Positions 5,711 to 9,962 of a stretch of DNA of 9,962 bases are shown here, piece after piece. This DNA comes from an uncultured Clostridia bacterium. Its GTDB lineage: Bacteria; Bacillota; Clostridia; Oscillospirales; Ruminococcaceae. A program made the position numbers and the translations under genes. Under the pieces are notes generated by a model. The model was not told the origin of the DNA and made no database searches. It saw only the letters and a list, made by a program, of their open reading frames with translations. The stretch lies in the NCBI GenBank assembly GCA_947302065.1, contig CAMYUO010000032.1, positions 1-9,962 of the forward strand. Reading direction: 5' to 3'. Within the stretch, counting starts at the first letter, position 1; each line of letters begins with the position of its first letter.

Positions 5711-7642
5711 ATGGACGAAAATATAAAGGAAAAGGATACTGCACAGCAGGGCAGCGAAGAGCGTTCTCTTGAAGAAGTCATCGCCGCAGCCAAAGAGGAA
5801 AAAGCAAAGCTGATAGCAAAGAATATGGCTTCTTCTTCCTTTGAGGACGAGGTGATACAGGATAACGGCACGCAGGTCAGAACAGACAGTGCTCTGCAAA
5901 AGGTAAAAGATGCAGTAAATGCCGTTGACAGCGGCAATGACAGGGCAGCAGCGAGAAGAACAGCTTCATTCCCTGCGCAAAATGGCAGTGATACAGATAT
6001 GGAAAGAAGACCAGGCGGCTCACAGGGCCGCAGAAGACCGCCGCAGAACGGTCAGAGAAGACCGGACGGATCGAGAAGACCCGACAGTACGAGGAGAGCT
6101 GACGCAACAAGAAGACCATCAGGCGCAAAGAAAAGACCGGTAAAGAAAAAGAAGAAGTCTAAAGTGCCGATGATCGTCTGCCTGTCCATACTCGGAGCAC
6201 TCGTGCTCGGAATGGGCATAGCCTACATAGTCGGCATGGTAAAATATAAGGGCGTGTTCCTTGCAAATACCTTTATCAACAACATCGACGTGAGCGGAAA
6301 GACAAAAGAAGAAGCCTACGATATGGTAAAGGAAAAGTCCACGCTTAAAGATAGTATCATCATCACACGCCTTGACGGTTCGCAGCTCCCGCTTCCGCTT
6401 TCCGAGATAGGCTATACCGATAAAACTCAGTATGAGATAGAAAAGTTCTATAACTCGCAGAACCACTACAATTGGATCGGCGCAAAGTTCAGCAATACTC
6501 AGTTCGAGGTCGAGGAGAAATTCACCTACGATAAGGTGATGCTCGAAACACTGCTCAAAAAGAAAGTCACAGCAGCATCGTCGGGCAGACCGCCTGAGAA
6601 TGCGACTATCCAGAAGAGCACCGACGGCACAGGTTACGTTATAATCAAGGAAAAGCCGGGCGATAAGATCAACACCGATAAGATAAAGAACCTGTATGAT
6701 TTTGTCGAGCAGAACCTTGACGCAAACAGATATGTCATCGACATCTCCGGCGTTGACTGCTACGAGACCGCAAAGGTCACAGCAGATTCGCTCAAGGACG
6801 AGTGTGAAAAGCTCAACAAGATGAACAGCCTGTCCATCACATTTGATTTCATTCACAGTCAGGAAGTGCTCAAGGGCAGTCAGATAATGGGCTGGATCAG
6901 CTTTGACAGCAAGTCAAAGGACGGCATCGTCGTTGATATGAAGCAGGTCGAGGCTTATGTCGAGCAGCTCGCTAAAAAGTACGATACCTACGGCACGGAC
7001 AGAACGTTCAAGACCACCAAGATCGGCACTATCACCATAAAGAGCGGTGATAAGATGCAGAACGATACAGGCAACTACGGCTGGTGGATAGATCAGCAGA
7101 AGACGATGGAGCTTATCAAGGAGCTTATCATCGCAGGCAAGAGCACCACTACAAAGCCTGTTTACTATGTAAATCCTGATTCCCACTACTCATACACCTG
7201 TGATGAGAGCGTATGGACAAAGGATAAGGACTACGGAAATACTTACGTCGAGATAGATATCGGCACTCAGCACCTGTGGTATTACAAGAACGGCAAGCTC
7301 ACTATTGAAAGTGATGTCGTTACAGGTTATATCGGCGCAGAGGACAGATACACCCGTGAGGGCGTGTTCAAGGTATGGATGAAGGAGAGCCCGTCAGTGC
7401 TCAGAGGTGCGACATGGACTACCAACGTTACATACTGGATCTACTTCAGCCTCTACGGCGCAGGTATGCACGATGCATCGTGGCAGGGCGGCGTGTTCGG
7501 CGGAACTAAGTATAAGACCTCCGGCGGCGGTTCACACGGCTGTATCAATATGCCTTTCGACAAGGTAAAGCAGATATACGGACTGATCGAGTACAATACA
7601 CCTGTGTTCATTTACAACAGTGAAAAGCTCGCAGCAAGATAA
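5711..7642 (+). CDS. Membrane-anchored L,D-transpeptidase (YkuD domain) with peptidoglycan-binding region
   Basis: A 643-residue enzyme expected to form 3-3 peptidoglycan crosslinks outside the cell. Residues 1-98 are acidic to mixed and probably disordered. Residues 99-151 are very rich in Arg, Pro and Lys, including four tandem hexads. One membrane segment follows (153-177), preceded by a Lys-rich tract, giving a cytoplasmic N-terminus and an outside C-terminus. Residues about 190-490 match in length and position the region that carries the peptidoglycan-binding domain (PG_binding_4) in Clostridia and Enterococcus Ldt proteins. The YkuD domain spans about 510-637, with the catalytic motif SHGCINMP at 608-615: H609 and nucleophile C611. 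All core residues are present. It is transcribed alone, from the promoter at 5630 to the two-way terminator at 7649-7680. Such enzymes give resistance to penicillins that block D,D-transpeptidases; that is family knowledge, not shown here. Confidence 0.93.
   Translation: MDENIKEKDTAQQGSEERSLEEVIAAAKEEKAKLIAKNMASSSFEDEVIQDNGTQVRTDSALQKVKDAVNAVDSGNDRAAARRTASFPAQNGSDTDMERRPGGSQGRRRPPQNGQRRPDGSRRPDSTRRADATRRPSGAKKRPVKKKKKSKVPMIVCLSILGALVLGMGIAYIVGMVKYKGVFLANTFINNIDVSGKTKEEAYDMVKEKSTLKDSIIITRLDGSQLPLPLSEIGYTDKTQYEIEKFYNSQNHYNWIGAKFSNTQFEVEEKFTYDKVMLETLLKKKVTAASSGRPPENATIQKSTDGTGYVIIKEKPGDKINTDKIKNLYDFVEQNLDANRYVIDISGVDCYETAKVTADSLKDECEKLNKMNSLSITFDFIHSQEVLKGSQIMGWISFDSKSKDGIVVDMKQVEAYVEQLAKKYDTYGTDRTFKTTKIGTITIKSGDKMQNDTGNYGWWIDQQKTMELIKELIIAGKSTTTKPVYYVNPDSHYSYTCDESVWTKDKDYGNTYVEIDIGTQHLWYYKNGKLTIESDVVTGYIGAEDRYTREGVFKVWMKESPSVLRGATWTTNVTYWIYFSLYGAGMHDASWQGGVFGGTKYKTSGGGSHGCINMPFDKVKQIYGLIEYNTPVFIYNSEKLAAR
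6056..6127 (+). repeat. Four 18-base tandem units encoding Arg-Arg hexads
   Basis: Within the L,D-transpeptidase gene, four in-frame 18-base units encode RRPDGS, RRPDST, RRADAT and RRPSGA (residues 116-139). A related RRPGGS lies at 99-104. The units start AGAAGA or AGGAGA but differ elsewhere, so this is an old, diverged repeat. It gives a highly basic, flexible cytoplasmic segment next to the membrane. Confidence 0.7.
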
Positions 7643-7644
7643 AA

Positions 7645-7684
7645 CACCAAAACTCCGCAGAAAGCTCTGCGGAGTTTTTTGGTG
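7645..7684. terminator. Two-way terminator between the L,D-transpeptidase gene and spoIIQ
   Basis: A 13-base-pair stem (7649-7661 with 7666-7678) has a 4-base loop, AAAA at its left foot and six T (7675-7680) at its right. The symmetry continues outward as CACC (7645-7648) with GGTG (7681-7684). It lies 2 bases past the L,D-transpeptidase stop and 21 past the spoIIQ stop. Confidence 0.85.
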
Positions 7685-7705
7685 GGGGATATTCTATGGG
7701 AAAAC

Positions 7706-8407
7706 CTATTTTGAGGTAGGATCGAGAATGTCAACGGGGTCTATCCAGCTGCCGTTGCGTTCGAGAGCAAAGTGAAGATGTGTCGGCTGAGCTATCTCTA
7801 TCTGTGCCGTGTCACCGACTGCGCCGATAACATCGCCCGAGTTAACAAAATCGCCCTCCGATACGCTCACCGATGACGAAAGCCCGTAATAATGCGCAGT
7901 CAGACCGCTGCCGTGATCTATCTTCACGCAGCTTCCCCATAAGGGATCGGACCATACCCTGATGACCTTGCCCTTGTTCATCGCCTTGACGGGCGCACCG
8001 AGGTCGGCTTTGATGTCGATGCCGTCGTGCGTTTTCCATACGCCGAGAGTCTCGCTCTTTACCAGCTCGCCGTTTGAAAAGTTCTCGATTATCTCACCCG
8101 ACACAGGCATTATCGTCGGCTGAGTCTTTTTGTCAAGGTCGCTCTCGCTGTCAGGCTTTGATTCTGCCTTTTTCTCAGCCGCCTCCGTCTGCTTGGGAAC
8201 ATCGGTCACCTTGTTTTCGGCAGGCAAAGGACTTGCCGAGTCGGGCTGTGCCACGATGAGCGTCTGGTCAATGCTGTCCATTGCCTTGTTGTAAGCTGCC
8301 ACGCCCGCACCCGCAAGCGCAAGCATGAATGCTCCTATCGTGATGTAAAGCCCTTTTTTGCCAAGCGTCTTGCCGAGCCTTGTGTTTTTCAAGCTGAAGT
8401 TTTTCAT
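7706..8407 (-). CDS. spoIIQ: SpoIIQ-like M23 (LytM) family protein, forespore engulfment channel component
   Basis: SpoIIQ is a forespore membrane protein that pairs with mother-cell SpoIIIAH across the septum. This one has 233 residues, close to clostridial SpoIIQ. A basic N-terminus precedes one membrane segment (about 20-40), then a charged Ala/Lys/Glu linker (41-97), then the LytM domain (98-230). The run MPVSGEIIENFS (100-111), SETLGVWKTHDGID (118-131) and DPLWGS (154-159) matches SpoIIQ better than generic M23 peptidases. The zinc-site pattern is complete: H127, D131 and H212, with H210 of HLH nearby. The catalytic His usual in YxHL is Gly here (YYGL, 173-176), so hydrolase activity is doubtful. 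The only upstream purine-rich match, AAAGG (8420-8424), lies 12 bases from the ATG, a long gap. A plain M23 peptidase is the alternative; no spoIIIA genes are in view. Confidence 0.78.
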   Translation of the reverse strand: MKNFSLKNTRLGKTLGKKGLYITIGAFMLALAGAGVAAYNKAMDSIDQTLIVAQPDSASPLPAENKVTDVPKQTEAAEKKAESKPDSESDLDKKTQPTIMPVSGEIIENFSNGELVKSETLGVWKTHDGIDIKADLGAPVKAMNKGKVIRVWSDPLWGSCVKIDHGSGLTAHYYGLSSSVSVSEGDFVNSGDVIGAVGDTAQIEIAQPTHLHFALERNGSWIDPVDILDPTSK

Positions 8408-8422
8408 TTTTTATCATTGCCT

Positions 8423-8520
8423 TTCCCCGATATGAGATATGCCGCCTGCACGGCGCAGGCAAAAGCTTATGCTATCGGTGCATAAGTCCTTTGGCATTAT
8501 TTTGGGCAGCTTTCGGGGAA
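8423..8520 (-). ncRNA. Candidate structured element (three-way junction) upstream of spoIIQ
   Basis: Nested pairings fit one compact fold: outer stem 8423-8430 with 8513-8520 (8 pairs); inner stem 8439-8443 with 8493-8497 (5 pairs); hairpin 8444-8449 with 8455-8460; and hairpin 8466-8472 with 8480-8486, extended by 8462-8465 with 8489-8492. Only base 8461 is unpaired at the junction. On the minus strand the outer stem would cover part of the AAAGG ribosome site (8420-8424). Against this, a sporulation promoter candidate (8498-8527) would start transcription near 8491 and leave the outer stem's 5' strand out of the RNA. The two hairpins stand either way; the full fold is a hypothesis. Confidence 0.3.
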
Positions 8521-8527
8521 TTATTCA
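8498..8527 (-). promoter_or_regulatory. Candidate forespore (sigma-G/sigma-F type) promoter of spoIIQ
   Basis: On the minus strand, TGAATA (8522-8527), 17 bases, then CAAAATA (8498-8504). The B. subtilis sigma-G consensus, from memory, is TGAATA-17-CATACTA: full match at -35 and 5 of 7 at -10. The overlapping GCCCAAAATA also fits the sigma-F -10 pattern GGNNANANTR with one mismatch. spoIIQ is a forespore gene in known sporulators, so a site of this type is expected. No sigma-A promoter is convincing for this gene. Confidence 0.45.
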
Positions 8528-8549
8528 CATAAGAGAAAACTTTTTTGGG

Positions 8550-8579
8550 TTGACAAGCGGCTTTCGTATATGATATAAA
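8550..8579 (+). promoter_or_regulatory. Sigma-A promoter of hflX
   Basis: TTGACA (8550-8555), an 18-base spacer, then TATAAA (8574-8579), preceded by TGA (extended -10). The predicted start is near 8586, leaving a leader of about 29 bases. Confidence 0.75.
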
Positions 8580-8614
8580 TTGTTATGAAGAATTATTCAA
8601 AGAGGTAAATCATT

Positions 8615-9871
8615 ATGCCGGAAATGACAGATAATACGATAAGACCCGACAGGGTGCTGCTTGCGGCGGCTGACCTCGGGAGGTATGATATGCAGGTGTC
8701 CCTTGACGAGCTTGAAGAGCTGGTGCAGACCGCAGGCGGCGAGGTCGTCGCAAGGGTCGTGCAGAAACGCCCTGCGTATGACAGTGCCAGCTGTATCGGC
8801 ACAGGCAGACTTGAAGAGATGGCGGAGCTTTGCAGACAGCTCGATGTCAGCAGGATAGTCTTTGACAGCGAGCTTACCGCAACGCAGATAAGAAACATCG
8901 AAAAAGCCTGTGATGTGTTCACCATAGACCGCACGATGCTCATTCTTGACATCTTTGCGCAGAGAGCCACCACCCATGAGGGTCGTCTGCAGGTCGAGAT
9001 AGCGCAGAACAAGTACCGTCTGCCTCGCCTTGCGGGCAAGGGCACAGACCTTTCACGTCTCGGCGGCGGCATAGGCACAAGAGGTCCGGGCGAAACAAAG
9101 CTCGAAACGGATAAAAGACATATCCGTGCTCGCATCGAAAAGCTCTCAGAGGAGCTTGAGGATATCGCAAAGCACAGGGATATGCTGCGCAAAAGGCGCA
9201 AAAAGGACAATGTCCTCGTCGCAGCGATAGTCGGCTATACAAACGTCGGCAAGTCAACGCTGCTCAATACGCTCACAGAGGCAGGCGTGCTCGCAGAAAA
9301 TAAGCTGTTCGCAACTCTTGAAACAACATCGAGAGCCATTGAGCTGCCCGACGGACGCAGCGTCACGCTCGTTGACACCGTCGGACTTATCAGACGTCTG
9401 CCGCACCAGCTCGTCGAGGCGTTCAAATCAACGCTTGAAGAGGCTGCAAATGCCGATGTGATAATCCACGTCTGCGATGCCTCGGCAGAGGACTGCGCCG
9501 AGCAGGTAAGGGTCACGAATGAGCTGCTGGGCGAGCTTGGCTGTGAGGATATCCCCGTCGTGACCGTGCTCAATAAGTGCGACAAAGTCCCGTATATCGA
9601 CGAGCTCGATATTTCGCAGCAGGAAAACACCGTCAAAATATCCGCAAAACACGGCGACGGCATCAGCGACCTGCTTGCCGCAATACAGCAAGCCCTGCCG
9701 CAGTCGTGCACAAGATGCAGACTGCTGCTGCCGTATGACAAAGGCGCACTTCTGAACACTATCCGTATCGACGGCAGAGTTTTCAGCGAGGAGTATACCG
9801 CCGACGGCATCGAATGTGATGCGCTCGTCGATGTCAAGGTCTATCATCTGGTGCAGGAATATAAGGTTTAG
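8615..9871 (+). CDS. hflX: Ribosome-associated GTPase HflX
   Basis: HflX binds the 50S subunit and splits stalled or idle 70S ribosomes, for example after heat stress or antibiotics. The 418 residues are usual for Firmicutes. The N-terminal HflX domain and coiled linker span about 1-200, with the family hallmark GGGIGTRGPGETKLETDKR at 150-168. The GTPase motifs follow: G1 GYTNVGKST (207-215), G2 near the Thr residues of TLETTSR, G3 DTVGL (254-258), G4 NKCD (320-323) and G5 SAKHGDG. All are intact. A C-terminal domain completes it. AGAGGT (8601-8606), 8 bases before the ATG, supports the start. The gene stands alone, with its own promoter and the terminator at 9910-9945, and is divergent from spoIIQ. 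In some clostridial genomes HflX contributes to lincosamide or macrolide tolerance; nothing here shows that. Confidence 0.97.
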   Translation: MPEMTDNTIRPDRVLLAAADLGRYDMQVSLDELEELVQTAGGEVVARVVQKRPAYDSASCIGTGRLEEMAELCRQLDVSRIVFDSELTATQIRNIEKACDVFTIDRTMLILDIFAQRATTHEGRLQVEIAQNKYRLPRLAGKGTDLSRLGGGIGTRGPGETKLETDKRHIRARIEKLSEELEDIAKHRDMLRKRRKKDNVLVAAIVGYTNVGKSTLLNTLTEAGVLAENKLFATLETTSRAIELPDGRSVTLVDTVGLIRRLPHQLVEAFKSTLEEAANADVIIHVCDASAEDCAEQVRVTNELLGELGCEDIPVVTVLNKCDKVPYIDELDISQQENTVKISAKHGDGISDLLAAIQQALPQSCTRCRLLLPYDKGALLNTIRIDGRVFSEEYTADGIECDALVDVKVYHLVQEYKV

Positions 9872-9909
9872 GGGCGAATTGAAGAGGGGAACTCTTTTGG
9901 AAGAAGCAC

Positions 9910-9945
9910 AAAATGGAGAAGTCATATTTGACTTCTCCATTTTTT
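9910..9945 (+). terminator. Intrinsic terminator of hflX
   Basis: A 15-base-pair stem (9910-9924 with 9929-9943) has a TATT loop, ending in six T (9940-9945). AAAA at the left foot would also let it work for a minus-strand gene arriving from beyond the right edge. Nothing else is visible up to the window end. Confidence 0.85.
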
Positions 9946-9962
9946 AGAGTAACCGTGGTAAC

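Noticed and set aside
6119..6856. Minus-strand open frame of 245 codons opposite the L,D-transpeptidase
   Set aside because: It is fully antisense to a clear gene, rich in Cys, Leu and Val as expected from reversed Clostridia codons, and has no recognisable domain.
8268..8462. Alternative minus-strand start and frame (ATG near 8417) close to the spoIIQ ribosome site
   Set aside because: The AAAGG is better spaced for it, but the frame gives no family match and overlaps the SpoIIQ membrane segment in another frame. It might at most act as a short leader peptide start.
8423..8520. c-di-GMP (GEMM), purine, THF or ydaO riboswitch at the spoIIQ leader
   Set aside because: None of the conserved core sequences of those classes as I know them are present.
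8593..9210. Minus-strand open frame of 205 codons opposite hflX
   Set aside because: A Ser/Arg/Cys-rich shadow of a clear gene that also runs into the hflX ribosome site. The same applies to the antisense frame at 9235-9837.
9428..9940. Minus-strand open frame of 170 codons at the right end
   Set aside because: Its start lies within the hflX terminator stem and it is antisense to the GTPase domain.

Overview
The window looks like the chromosome of a Gram-positive Clostridia bacterium, most likely Ruminococcus or a close relative in the Oscillospiraceae. This rests on the mix of genes (a clostridial type SpoIIQ, cell-wall-binding repeat 2 proteins, an L,D-transpeptidase, HflX), strong AGGAGG-type ribosome sites, sigma-A promoters with 17-base spacers, and moderate GC with codon use typical of that group. 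No tRNA, rRNA, CRISPR array, insertion sequence or phage gene is visible, and the seven genes appear intact.

Layout. Positions 1-401 hold no convincing gene: four consecutive hairpins (61-190), a strong two-way terminator (288-328) and a second, repeat-like hairpin (355-387). An Rrf2-family regulator (402-827, minus) follows. It is divergent from purC (1039-1881, plus), and its promoter overlaps a palindrome that looks like a self-operator. After the purC terminator, a perfect TTGACA-17-TATAAT promoter drives a 664-residue secreted protein (2105-4099) with three CWBR2 wall-anchoring repeats, a fibronectin-like domain and a transglutaminase-like domain. It converges on a two-gene minus-strand operon: a 90-residue membrane protein (5069-5341) followed by 1-phosphofructokinase (4150-5058). 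A 369-base divergent region (5342-5710) carries promoters for both directions, an 11-base inverted repeat and a further dyad. Then comes a membrane-anchored L,D-transpeptidase (5711-7642, plus), converging on a SpoIIQ-like M23 protein (7706-8407, minus). The 207 bases between spoIIQ and hflX (8615-9871, plus) hold a forespore-type promoter candidate and strongly structured sequence. The window ends just after the hflX terminator.

How the genes relate. Three of the seven genes act on or at the cell wall (CWBR2-transglutaminase protein, L,D-transpeptidase, SpoIIQ), but each has its own promoter and they face different ways, so they are a neighbourhood, not an operon. The only operon is the membrane protein plus fruK pair, where the fruK ribosome site overlaps the upstream stop codon. 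purC, fruK and hflX are housekeeping or metabolic genes. All three convergent or tail-to-tail junctions are closed by hairpins with A and T tracts on both sides, so they can stop transcription from either direction.

I found no clear new multi-gene system. The most interesting points are the spoIIQ-hflX intergenic region, where a compact three-way-junction fold competes with a sporulation promoter as the explanation; the unusual CWBR2-transglutaminase protein with Glu where the catalytic Asp is expected; and the Rrf2 self-operator.
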